From the NCBI GenBank assembly GCA_018069465.1, contig JAGPUW010000025.1, positions 248,001 to 312,000 on the forward strand: a stretch of 64,000 nt of DNA, in the 5' to 3' direction. Of the stretch, positions 54,738-63,297 are shown piece by piece; the first letter of the stretch is position 1; the number at the start of each line of letters is the position of its first letter. A program made the translations under genes and the position numbers. This DNA comes from Gammaproteobacteria bacterium. Lineage in GTDB: Bacteria > Pseudomonadota > Gammaproteobacteria > Pseudomonadales > Porticoccaceae. Under the pieces are notes generated by a model, which saw only the letters and a program-made list of their open reading frames with translations, was not told the DNA's origin and ran no database searches.

Positions 54738-55358
54738 ATGAGTAAAACAAACAAGACGCGCTGGGGCAAAACCATCCAGAGCAAAGACGTTCAACACGAA
54801 CTGAAGCGCACGGCCATTCTCAAAACTGCCGCCAAGCTGTTTAACCAAAATGGCTTTCGCTCGACATCGCTCAATGATCTGGCTCAAGAGCTGCAAATCA
54901 CCAAGCCGACCCTGTACTACTACATTGAAAACAAGGAGGACATTCTCTTCCAGTGCCTCCTCACCGCCATTACCCAGATGCTCGAACAAACCGCAACCAT
55001 ACAAAATGCCGAGCTCAGTGGGCTGAAAAAGCTGGGCCGCTTTATTTATTTATTCACCTCTATTTTCGATGACGAGTTTGGCCGCTGCCTGTCCCACCCC
55101 GGCCCGGACCCTCTGTCAGACAAGTACTTACAACAGATTGACCCGCTATATCAGCAACTCGATGCGGCGATGCGGGATATTATCAACAGCGGCATCGAAG
55201 ACAAATCCATCCGCGCCTGCAACCCCAAAATCACCGCCTTCACGATATTTGGCGCCATTAACTGGATGACCAAGTGGTATCAGGTCGATGGCGAGATGAC
55301 CACCCGCGAAGTCGCCGATGAAATGACCGAGATGTTCACCCGCGGCCTGGCCAGCTAA
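54738..55358 (+). CDS. TetR family transcriptional regulator
   Basis: A 206-residue regulator with a TetR HTH at about residues 25-75 (AKLFNQNGFRSTSLNDLAQELQITKPTLYYYIENKEDIL in outline) and a C-terminal ligand domain of the TetR_C_33-like sort. It is the type often found near acyl-CoA metabolism genes. No ribosome binding site is strong. Target unknown. Confidence 0.88.
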   Translation: MSKTNKTRWGKTIQSKDVQHELKRTAILKTAAKLFNQNGFRSTSLNDLAQELQITKPTLYYYIENKEDILFQCLLTAITQMLEQTATIQNAELSGLKKLGRFIYLFTSIFDDEFGRCLSHPGPDPLSDKYLQQIDPLYQQLDAAMRDIINSGIEDKSIRACNPKITAFTIFGAINWMTKWYQVDGEMTTREVADEMTEMFTRGLAS

Positions 55359-55479
55359 GGCTCCCGCCCCATGACGACACAAGGTATTGTGCTATTCCGA
55401 TTTGAGAGGTACTGTATGTAGCATCAGCCGGTAATTCCTGCCCGCTGATACGCCTTACGCACCACACGAGGAGTACGCT

Positions 55480-56175
55480 ATGACTACCACCGTAGCCGAG
55501 CACAACAGCGACAATGTTGTGAACATCTTCACCGGCCAGGCCTGGTCGCCCACACTTGACACGCAATTTATCCGCCTTGCACCCGAGCTCGACGGCCTCG
55601 AAATGCTCTACACTAATAGCGCCCACCCCGACACCAGCTTCAGTATAAAAATACTTTGCTGGGGCCTGCGAGAGAACGGCGACATTGTCGGCCTCGTGCC
55701 CTGGCTCAATAAAATCACCCCCTGCCCCGATATTAGCGACCCGCTGGATGGTAAGTGGGAGGGTTATTACGACCCCGGCACCGAAGAGATTTTCCACGAT
55801 GCGCCCCTGCACAAAGCGCTGGAACTGGAAATGGCAGCCGAGTACTACGAGTGCAACTACGAAAACCCTGACGATGTGGTACAGGAAATACCCGACAGCA
55901 TTGGCACCCACGCCGTGTTTTCCAATGACGGTTTTAAAACCCTGCTATTGAAAGAAGTCGTCAGCTGGCGTCTGCTCTATAACGGTAAAATTCACGCTCT
56001 GGTTGTCGATGAAAAAAAGGTGGTAACGACCCCCGTCCTACCCGGCGATGTCAGCCTCTATGAGGCCGATTCTGACGCCGAATTTCGCTACTTCTTTCAG
56101 CACCATATCGCCAATAAGATTAAAGCCAAAGATCCGGAGGCACTGGCGGCCATCGCCACTTTATCAGAGCCTTAA
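55480..56175 (+). CDS. Conserved-looking hypothetical protein (231 aa)
   Basis: Not recognised by family. ATG behind GAGGAG. An acidic soluble protein with alternating strands (SFSIKILCWGLRENGDIVGLVPWL) and a Glu-rich middle (EYYECNYENPDDVVQEIPDS); no signal peptide or membrane helix. It follows the TetR gene on the same strand after 121 bp. Confidence 0.75.
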   Translation: MTTTVAEHNSDNVVNIFTGQAWSPTLDTQFIRLAPELDGLEMLYTNSAHPDTSFSIKILCWGLRENGDIVGLVPWLNKITPCPDISDPLDGKWEGYYDPGTEEIFHDAPLHKALELEMAAEYYECNYENPDDVVQEIPDSIGTHAVFSNDGFKTLLLKEVVSWRLLYNGKIHALVVDEKKVVTTPVLPGDVSLYEADSDAEFRYFFQHHIANKIKAKDPEALAAIATLSEP

Positions 56176-56193
56176 TACGCGACTACGACACTC

Positions 56194-56228
56194 GCAGCTC
56201 TGCACCGACTGACTCGGCACGGAGCTGC
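56194..56228. terminator. Hairpin between convergent genes
   Basis: GCAGCTC and GAGCTGC form a 7-bp stem with possible inner pairing, between the 231-aa gene and the M20 peptidase gene. No T-run. Confidence 0.4.
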
Positions 56229-56245
56229 CACCAATCGCCTACCTT

Positions 56246-57634
56246 TTAAGCCTCGTCGAGACAGACCTGCGCCACCAACTCACGTAAAAAATCACTGCCG
56301 AAACGAAGATTCTCCAGGGAAATCTTTTCGTTATCCCCGTGCACACCAGTCATCTGCTCAGCGTCCAAAATAAGCGGTATAAAGCCATAGGCGGGAATGC
56401 CTTTTTCCCGAAAATAATGGCTATCCGTAAAACCGGCCGCCATGCGCGGGACAATCGAGGCCTGCGGAAAACGCGCTGCCAAATTCTGCTCAAGTGCTCG
56501 ATAAAGAAAGTTGTCTGGCGATGAGATGCCCGGCCCGAAAGACAGTAAAGAGGTAAGCTCCAAACTTTCATCATCGAGAGCCGCTTTAATACTTTGCAAA
56601 GCTTGCTCCGGCTTGTGATTGGGTAGCAAACGACAATCGAGCTCAGCCCAGGCCTGTGGTGCGACAACATTAATCTTGTCGCTGGCCTGCAGACGAGTAA
56701 TGGCACAGGTACTATGTAATTGCGCATAGAGACGGCGGTCGAAGGCATGCAGCTCAGCCATTTGCCGGGGCGAATCCAGTAACACCTCAACATTCAACAG
56801 GCGCTTATGCCACGGCGCGGGCAAATCACTGGCCAGTTTATTGAGATAGCTTTTCACCCCCGGCAAGAGCTGGGGCGAAAATTCAAATTGCTCAAGCTTT
56901 GCCAGAGCGCGAATCAAGCGCTGACTGGCGCTATCAATGCGCGGTATGGCGCCATGGCCCGGCGCACCGCTGGCACTAACACGTAACCACAGGGGCAGCT
57001 TTTGGGTTACCTCTATACCAAAGCGCAACCGGCCCTCCCGCACGTCACCCCTGCCACCCTCATTAAGAACGGCGCCAATATGGCCAAATAATTCGGGGCG
57101 TTTATGCATTAACCAGCCAACACCGTATTTGCCGCCCGCCTCTTCATCCGCAGTGGCAAGAAAAATTAGATCGCGTTTTAAGGTCTTGTGTTGTGCCTTT
57201 AACGCCAGCATGGCCTGCAGATGAAAGATGCCAAGAGACTTATTATCGAGCGCGCCTCGGCCGTGCAAATAAGCACTATCAAGCTCCCCCCCAAAGGGCG
57301 GCCTCTGCCAACGCGAGGCATCTGCTGGCACCACATCCATATGGTGGAGTAGCAACAGCGCTGGCTGATCGCCACCGGGCAGGCGCGCCCAGATATTAGC
57401 GCGGCCGGGAGCGACCTCAATAATCTCGTGCTCGATATCATGGGCAGCAAAAATCTCCGCAAAAAATGCGGCGCCCAAGGCTTCATTGCCAGGGGGGTTG
57501 CTGGTATCAAGATGAATATAGTCAGCTAATAAAGTGCGGGTATCGCGCTCTGCAGGCCAGCAAAGTAAGCTGTACAACAGCAGCAGAAAACCTGCACAGG
57601 GCTTAATCAGGTGGGATGAAAAAACACCTCTCAC
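56246..57634 (-). CDS. M20 family metallopeptidase, membrane-anchored or exported
   Basis: A 462-residue zinc peptidase/deacylase. The N-terminus has one hydrophobic segment (CAGFLLLLYSLLCWPA), a signal peptide or anchor. Metal ligands lie in LLHHMDVVPAD, GALDNKSLG and ATADEEAGG, with a later Asp in WAELDCRLLP; a dimerisation domain interrupts the catalytic one. Similar to carboxypeptidase S/M20 aminoacylases. It begins at GTG with a weak site, so the start is uncertain. Confidence 0.87.
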   Translation of the reverse strand: MRGVFSSHLIKPCAGFLLLLYSLLCWPAERDTRTLLADYIHLDTSNPPGNEALGAAFFAEIFAAHDIEHEIIEVAPGRANIWARLPGGDQPALLLLHHMDVVPADASRWQRPPFGGELDSAYLHGRGALDNKSLGIFHLQAMLALKAQHKTLKRDLIFLATADEEAGGKYGVGWLMHKRPELFGHIGAVLNEGGRGDVREGRLRFGIEVTQKLPLWLRVSASGAPGHGAIPRIDSASQRLIRALAKLEQFEFSPQLLPGVKSYLNKLASDLPAPWHKRLLNVEVLLDSPRQMAELHAFDRRLYAQLHSTCAITRLQASDKINVVAPQAWAELDCRLLPNHKPEQALQSIKAALDDESLELTSLLSFGPGISSPDNFLYRALEQNLAARFPQASIVPRMAAGFTDSHYFREKGIPAYGFIPLILDAEQMTGVHGDNEKISLENLRFGSDFLRELVAQVCLDEA

Positions 57635-57736
57635 ATCAATACCGCCATTTCTATTCGCTCTTCAGAAGCCAGCTGGCTCTGCTAGTTTATTATTTTAAGC
57701 GGCGATTGTTTTTAATCGCCGATTTTGGGCCTCCTA

Positions 57737-58297
57737 TTAATAAAGCGGGAAGAAACAGCCCATGCTGCTAACACCTAACACTTCTTTACCGTCCACCTGT
57801 CGCGCTTCGCTAATATCGGCTAGCTGATAATAAACACTGCGACTGAGCAAACCCTCCATACCACCGCGCAGTGCTATATAGGGCGAGGGCTCACCACTTT
57901 CCCCATCGACGGCAACTCTGAGCCCATGCTCCCGATCGGCAATAACAAGATCATCAGTGCTGCTAGAAAACACCAGCGCTTGCTCATTGCCACGGCGCTC
58001 AACGCGCAGCTCAGTAATAAAAAAAGGCACGTCTTCGACCTGTATGCGCCACTTTTCTTCTGGCGTCACCAGAAAATAATCGTTATTTTCGCGCTTGAGA
58101 ATACTGGAAAAAAGCTTCACTAGCGGCTGGCGTTTTATTTCGCCACCCTCGTGAAACCACACGCCCTTGCGAGTAATGCGAATATCGATATCGCCCGACA
58201 GGGGCGGACTCCACTGTTCTACCGGGGGCAAACCCCTCTCCCTTAAGGGGTTTTTTTGCAGCTCTTGATACCAGTCATCCAGCGATTGTCCCGTCAT
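57737..58297 (-). CDS. DUF1285 family protein
   Basis: A 186-residue protein of conserved but unproven function. The family pattern is clear in PPVEQWSPPLSGDIDIRI and GVWFHEGGEIKRQPLVKLFSSIL. Its ATG directly abuts the stop of the TetR gene (TAAATG), so the two are co-translated. Confidence 0.88.
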   Translation of the reverse strand: MTGQSLDDWYQELQKNPLRERGLPPVEQWSPPLSGDIDIRITRKGVWFHEGGEIKRQPLVKLFSSILKRENNDYFLVTPEEKWRIQVEDVPFFITELRVERRGNEQALVFSSSTDDLVIADREHGLRVAVDGESGEPSPYIALRGGMEGLLSRSVYYQLADISEARQVDGKEVLGVSSMGCFFPLY

Positions 58298-58948
58298 TTA
58301 ATGCTCGCGGAACTGGCCACGATTGCCCATGGTGACGCCGATGTTGGCAATAAAGTTGAGTAGCTTTTCCTTATCATCAAACTGATCGGCAAAACCCTGA
58401 TTAAAGCAGACATCGACCGCGCCCTGAGCCAGCGCCCAGCAAGCCAGGTAGTGATAGTGGGGGGGAACATCCTCCAGCAGGCCGCGCTCAATTAACTTGG
58501 AGACCATATTGTTTAAGGTCTCGACCATCGAGTTGCGGGTTTTATGTAGGCAGGCCATTTCAGCCGCCACGGACTCATCGGCTTCGAGACGAAATTCGAG
58601 TTGCTGCACCAACCTGTCTAATGCTGGGTTGGCCAGGCGCGAGTCAAAGTAAGCCTTGGCCGCGGCCCCAGGGTCACCATTTTCAGTCGCTTTTATACCC
58701 TCGCTAACATTGCTCACCAGCATTTGCTCGTAGTCGGAGACAATGCGCATCATAATTTCAGCTTTGCTTTGAAAGTGCTTATACACAGTGCCCTTGCCAA
58801 TGCCCGCCTCTGTGGCGATGGCTGACACGGTGACCTTTTCCAGGCCGTCACGAATCAACAGCCCCAGAGTGGTATCTTTGATGAGCTGCTCTCGTTCGAG
58901 AAAGCGCTGCTTTTTCTGCCGTATTCTGTCTGTACTTGTTGTTGTCAC
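58298..58948 (-). CDS. TetR family transcriptional regulator
   Basis: A 216-residue regulator with HTH SAIATEAGIGKGTVYKHFQSK and a helical C-terminal domain. The GTG at 58948 is preferred as it gives the usual short N-tail and has a G-rich site upstream; an earlier GTG at 58984 is possible. In an operon with the DUF1285 gene, as seen in other gammaproteobacteria. Confidence 0.86.
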   Translation of the reverse strand: MTTTSTDRIRQKKQRFLEREQLIKDTTLGLLIRDGLEKVTVSAIATEAGIGKGTVYKHFQSKAEIMMRIVSDYEQMLVSNVSEGIKATENGDPGAAAKAYFDSRLANPALDRLVQQLEFRLEADESVAAEMACLHKTRNSMVETLNNMVSKLIERGLLEDVPPHYHYLACWALAQGAVDVCFNQGFADQFDDKEKLLNFIANIGVTMGNRGQFREH

Positions 58949-59101
58949 AATCCCACCAAAAAAAGGTTTCCAACATTGTCGCACCGCTTAGCAGAGCGAA
59001 TCAAACCCTCCTTTAGCGACTGCTGGATAATGCATAATTTCATTGCCGTCAGCCTGGCAAGCCTGTGTTAAAATTTAGTTTTGCGCCGGCCGATTATAAC
59101 G

Positions 59102-59914
59102 ATGGCAGAAACACCAAAAATTTATAACTTTGCCCGCTTCATTGGTGCCGCAGGGGTTGCTCGAGAAGAGAACGCCAAGGCTCGACGCACCGGTATTATT
59201 CTCGAAGTTCCGATGCTTATCGCCTCGCTGTGGATACTACTCAACTGGATAAGCGAGTCTTCATCCACATCTTACAACATCTACGATATTTACCTATGGG
59301 CCTTCTTTATTGTCGAAACCCTAGTGCTATCTTTTCTGGTCAATGATACGCGACTTTATTTACGCGGCAACTGGCTCAATCTCATCATCATCATCACCGG
59401 CATTCCCATGCTCCTGGGCTGGCCCACACACCTGGGTGCTCTGCGCCTACTGCGGGTCATTATTGTCTTCGCTCTGCTGATGCATATTGGCGGCAGGGTC
59501 AAGAAGATGCTTTCGCGCAACGAGCTGGCCGCCACAGGGCTGGCCTCATTCATTGTTATTGTTATGGCGGGCATACTGATGTCGGCCCTGGAACCCAATA
59601 TCAACGGCCCCCTGGAGGGAATCTGGTGGGCCTGGGTCACCATAACCACTGTCGGCTACGGTGATGTCGTCCCCAAAACCCATGCTGGTAGAGCCTTCGC
59701 CAGTATCATTATTTTTCTTGGGCTGGGCCTTTTTGCCGCACTTACCGCCAGTTTTACCTCATTCTTTATCAGTCAGAGAGAAGAAAAAATCATCAGCTCG
59801 GAAGAAGACGTGCACAAGCGCCTGACCGTCATTGAGCGGCAACTGGCTCGACTTGAAGAAAAAATTGACTGCCTCGTTAGCGCTGACAAACAGGGCGGCG
59901 CAAATAAAGAATAG
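59102..59914 (+). CDS. Voltage-gated-type potassium channel
   Basis: A 270-residue channel with six membrane helices. S4-like RLLRVIIVF precedes S5, the pore helix and the selectivity filter TVGYGD at about residues 183-188, then S6. The C-terminal cytoplasmic coiled coil (VIERQLARLEEKIDCL) could drive tetramer assembly. S4 has few charges, so voltage sensing may be weak. The ATG at 59102 is preferred to the TTG at 59081. Confidence 0.9.
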   Translation: MAETPKIYNFARFIGAAGVAREENAKARRTGIILEVPMLIASLWILLNWISESSSTSYNIYDIYLWAFFIVETLVLSFLVNDTRLYLRGNWLNLIIIITGIPMLLGWPTHLGALRLLRVIIVFALLMHIGGRVKKMLSRNELAATGLASFIVIVMAGILMSALEPNINGPLEGIWWAWVTITTVGYGDVVPKTHAGRAFASIIIFLGLGLFAALTASFTSFFISQREEKIISSEEDVHKRLTVIERQLARLEEKIDCLVSADKQGGANKE

Positions 59915-59940
59915 GTCCTACCAAGGCGCCGAATGAAGCC

Positions 59941-60294
59941 CTAAGAAAGCAGGGCTTTGACCTGACTGAAGACCGCCGCAGGCTTGCATGGCTGACTTAA
60001 AAAAGCCTTCACGCCCAGGCCCTCAGCCTTAAGCTGATCAGTTTCGCTGTCGCCCTGAGTCAGTACAAAAACCGAGGCGTTGGAGCTAGCGCTAATTTCG
60101 CGACATAAAGTAAACGCGTTAACACCATCAGCTTGCGTATCGAGAATGATCGCCGCCGGTGCGCGCTCTCCTATCCACGGCAGCACATAAGAGCCATGGG
60201 TCAGACCATGGGGCGTAAAGCCAGCCTCCCGGCAACAATCGCTCAAGTCACCAAGCAGTTTTGTATCGCTCACAACAATCAATATATTTTCCAC
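59941..60294 (-). CDS. Degenerate response-regulator receiver domain protein
   Basis: A 117-residue stand-alone receiver fold. The phospho-acceptor-like Asp is kept (AAIILDTQ) and the Thr in FVLTQG is present, but the acidic pair is reduced (IVVSD instead of VDDD) and the conserved Lys is replaced by Gln (FLSQPC). It is therefore likely a pseudo-receiver that does not follow the usual phosphorylation switch. No partner kinase is nearby. Convergent with the channel gene. Confidence 0.75.
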   Translation of the reverse strand: MENILIVVSDTKLLGDLSDCCREAGFTPHGLTHGSYVLPWIGERAPAAIILDTQADGVNAFTLCREISASSNASVFVLTQGDSETDQLKAEGLGVKAFLSQPCKPAAVFSQVKALLS

Positions 60295-60449
60295 GCAGAT
60301 CCCCTCTCAATACTTGCCGCAGAGTATACAATCACTACCCGTGGAATGGGCAACACAGCCAAAGCAAACCTGTGCCAGGTCACATTTGAAAAAACCTTTA
60401 ATAGCTCAGGCGCGTTAGCCGAGCAAACAGTAGCGGCAGGCGGTAGAAA

Positions 60450-61253
60450 ATGTGTGAACTCCTCGGGATGAGTGCCAGTGTGCCAACGGATATTTGCTTT
60501 AGCTTCGCCGGACTAATGCGCCGAGGGGGCGACACCGGCCCCCACGAAGATGGCTGGGGTATCGCCTTCTACGAGGGCAAGGGTTATCGAGCCTTCCACG
60601 ACCCCGGCGCCAGCGCAGACTCGGAAATTGCCCGCTTTGTACAAAGCTATTCTATAAAAAGTAACAACGTACTCTGCCATATCCGCAAGGCCAACCGCGG
60701 CAAAGTGAGTCTGGAAAACACCCACCCCTTTGCGCGCGAGCTGTGGGGCCAAACCTGGTCTTTTGCCCATAACGGCCAACTGAAAGGCGTTAAAAAACTC
60801 GCCCTCAATCACTACAGCCCGGTGGGCACTACCGACAGTGAACACGCTTTTTGCTGGTTGCTTGGCGAGCTGCGCGAGCACTTCCCCAAACCACCGGGAA
60901 ACCAGCGAGCACTGTGGACATTTATCCAGGACAAAGCCCAACAGCTAAGCGGCCTCGGCATCTTCAATATGCTGATGAGTGACGGGCGTTCGCTCTATAC
61001 CCACTGCAGTACCAAGCTCAGCTGGCTAACCCGGCAAGCACCTTTCGGCAACGCCCAGTTAATTGATGCCGATATGACGGTTGATTTCGCCGACCAGACA
61101 CAGGCCAACGATGTGGTGACCGTGATTGCGACCCAGCCTTTAACCTCGAATGAGCAGTGGCAAGCCATGGACAAGGATCAGTTTTCGGTATTTCAACAAG
61201 GCGAAAGGGTGTGGCCACGACAGCATAAAAATATTCGACAGGTCGAAAAATAA
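60450..61253 (+). CDS. yafJ: Class II glutamine amidotransferase, YafJ family
   Basis: A 267-residue Ntn-type enzyme: nucleophile Cys2 in MCELLGMSA, then RGGDTGPHEDGWGIAFYEG, HIRKANRG and FAHNGQL for glutamine binding. Only the glutaminase domain is present, as in E. coli YafJ, so the acceptor is unknown. Monocistronic. Confidence 0.9.
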   Translation: MCELLGMSASVPTDICFSFAGLMRRGGDTGPHEDGWGIAFYEGKGYRAFHDPGASADSEIARFVQSYSIKSNNVLCHIRKANRGKVSLENTHPFARELWGQTWSFAHNGQLKGVKKLALNHYSPVGTTDSEHAFCWLLGELREHFPKPPGNQRALWTFIQDKAQQLSGLGIFNMLMSDGRSLYTHCSTKLSWLTRQAPFGNAQLIDADMTVDFADQTQANDVVTVIATQPLTSNEQWQAMDKDQFSVFQQGERVWPRQHKNIRQVEK

Positions 61254-61265
61254 GAAAAATAAGGC

Positions 61266-61294
61266 AAAAAAAGAGGGGTACAAAAGTACCCCCA
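61266..61294 (-). terminator. Rho-independent terminator of the 151-aa gene
   Basis: GGGGTAC-AAAA-GTACCCC stem, followed on the minus strand by a seven-T run. Confidence 0.85.
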
Positions 61295-61339
61295 AAGGAC
61301 AGAGACTAAAAAAAACACAAAATCTTTAAAAAAACCGCA

Positions 61340-61795
61340 TTAAATATCCGCTAATCGAAATGCCGCACGGGAGAGCCGGTGACGCTCATTGTCTTCCAGC
61401 TTAAGCAGGCTGTTAAATACCGCCCGCCCCTCGTCGGAATCAACCTCATCAGCCAGTCGCCGATATAAACGAAGCAGGTAGCCATCAACATCCAGGGCCA
61501 CAGCAATAATATTGTCGACATCGTTTAAATCGACACCGCGCACCTTGTCGACAAGTTCCTGCGACTGTAACTCCGGCACATCTTGCAACCAAAGCGCCGC
61601 GACGCCCTGTGACATATCACCTTCGTACTTATCCATAGCCAGGGCGATATTTTGTTCGTGACGATTTAAATAATCCAACATTAAACGCGCCCGCTCAGAG
61701 CTGGATAATTGCTCCAACTCTGCATACTGCGCCGCTAAGGCCGCGTGTAACTTGCCGGCAAAATCGACCACATCCTGAATAGTTCCAAAGCGCAT
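61340..61795 (-). CDS. Helical, possibly ferritin-like hypothetical protein (151 aa)
   Basis: An all-helical protein with regularly spaced acidic and His residues (LNRHEQNIALAMDKYEGDM, KLEDNERHRLSRA). The ExxH near the end and four-helix layout suggest a ferritin/rubrerythrin-like fold, but the family is not certain. Divergent from a second ferritin-like gene. Confidence 0.65.
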   Translation of the reverse strand: MRFGTIQDVVDFAGKLHAALAAQYAELEQLSSSERARLMLDYLNRHEQNIALAMDKYEGDMSQGVAALWLQDVPELQSQELVDKVRGVDLNDVDNIIAVALDVDGYLLRLYRRLADEVDSDEGRAVFNSLLKLEDNERHRLSRAAFRLADI

Positions 61796-62011
61796 AATAG
61801 ATGACTCCTTTGATAAGTATTTTCCAAGTTTTAGCTATCTCTAGTATTGACCCTAATCAATTGTTTGTCATATTCGCTTTAAAATAAACGGAGCAAAAGA
61901 TAAGAGCACGCTAAACAGCCAACAAAATTCTACTTGATCCCGATCCGCAGGCACGGAACAATCATTGGCGCGAACACAAAAAACATACTGGTAGCAACAA
62001 GGCTGACAATA

Positions 62012-62473
62012 ATGACAACTGAACTGAAAGCCATACTCACAGAAGCCATTGATGATGAATATAAAGCACGGGCAATTTACCGACTTGTGCTGCAACACTT
62101 TGGCGACATTGCGCCATTTGCGAATATCGTCGAAGCAGAAGGCCGACACATTGAAGCCCTGGTGACACTCTTCAAAAAATACGCCATCCCTGTACCCGAG
62201 GACGAATGGGCTGCAAAGGCAGAAACACCCGACAGTATTATCGAAGCTTGTAAAACCGGCGTTAGCGCCGAAATAGAAAATGCCGCAATGTATGACAAAC
62301 TGCTAAAAGCCGCCGTTCAGTACCCCGATGTGCAGGCTGTACTAACGAACCTGCAACAGGCATCCCAGGAAAACCACCTACCTGCCTTTCAGCGCTGTCT
62401 GGATCGAGGCGGCACGCCGGAAGGCGGAAGAGGTATGGGCAGACGGCGTCGGCAAGGGCGCGGCAACAAATGA
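62012..62473 (+). CDS. Ferritin-like (DUF2202-type) protein
   Basis: A 153-residue four-helix protein with likely metal-binding Glu/His pairs: AIDDEYKARAIY, EAEGRHIEAL, EIENAAMYD and QENHLPAF. A Gly/Arg tail (GRGMGRRRRQGRG) follows. ATG at 62012 behind AAGG. Adjacent genes are another helical protein and a ZIP transporter, which hints at metal handling. Confidence 0.75.
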   Translation: MTTELKAILTEAIDDEYKARAIYRLVLQHFGDIAPFANIVEAEGRHIEALVTLFKKYAIPVPEDEWAAKAETPDSIIEACKTGVSAEIENAAMYDKLLKAAVQYPDVQAVLTNLQQASQENHLPAFQRCLDRGGTPEGGRGMGRRRRQGRGNK

Positions 62474-62537
62474 CGCCTCTCTTCGAGTTATCCACTTGCC
62501 AGTATAGACACCTTATAACAGCTTTTAGTAACACCCC

Positions 62538-63296
62538 ATGAGCACTTTGACCTGGATAATTTCCAGCAGCCTGGTCATGAGTTGCATCGCACTGGTGGGT
62601 GCCGTCACGCTAGTGCTAAGCGCGCAAACCCTTGAAAAGATAGTTTTGCCCCTGATTGCCTTCGCCGCAGGCTCACTGATAGGCGGCGCATTTTTACATA
62701 TGATTCCCGCTGGCATCAGCAGTTATGGCAATACCACAACTTATTATTTGTGGATACTGCTGGGCTTCACCACTTTTTTCAGCCTCGAGCAGTTTTTGCA
62801 CTGGCACCACTGTCAACACCACAGCACAGCACAAAAGAGCACGGGGCAAAAAAAACCCTTAACCTATTTGATTCTTATCGGCGACGGCCTGCATAATTTT
62901 ATTGGCGGACTGGCGATCGCGGGTACTTTTATCATCGACATCCGCCTCGGTATCATGGCCTGGCTGGCGGCAGCGGCCCATGAAATTCCTCAGGAGCTGG
63001 GAGACTTTGCCGTGTTGATTCACGGCGGTTGGGAAAAACGGCGGGCACTGTTATTCAACGTGCTCTCTGCACTGACATTTTTACTCGGGGGTATCACCGC
63101 CTATTTCGCCTCCTTTCATCTCGACGTTACTTTTCTGCTGCCATTTGCCGCTGGCAACTTCCTCTATATCGGCGCCTCGGACCTCGTTCCCGAGGTCAAC
63201 AAACAAAAAAACCCAGGGCTTGCCCTACTGCACTTTTTTGCTTTTTCTCTGGGTATCGGCCTGATGTGGCTGATCAAGATTATTTTTGCCGCTTAA
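62538..63296 (+). CDS. ZIP family metal transporter
   Basis: A 252-residue membrane protein with eight hydrophobic segments, a His-rich loop (WHHCQHHS) after the third, and the metal-binding HNFIGGLAI and HEIPQELGD in helices four and five. It imports divalent metal (Zn2+ or Fe2+ in the family). Weak ribosome binding site; 64 bp after the ferritin-like gene, so possibly co-transcribed. Confidence 0.9.
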   Translation: MSTLTWIISSSLVMSCIALVGAVTLVLSAQTLEKIVLPLIAFAAGSLIGGAFLHMIPAGISSYGNTTTYYLWILLGFTTFFSLEQFLHWHHCQHHSTAQKSTGQKKPLTYLILIGDGLHNFIGGLAIAGTFIIDIRLGIMAWLAAAAHEIPQELGDFAVLIHGGWEKRRALLFNVLSALTFLLGGITAYFASFHLDVTFLLPFAAGNFLYIGASDLVPEVNKQKNPGLALLHFFAFSLGIGLMWLIKIIFAA

Positions 63297-63297
63297 T

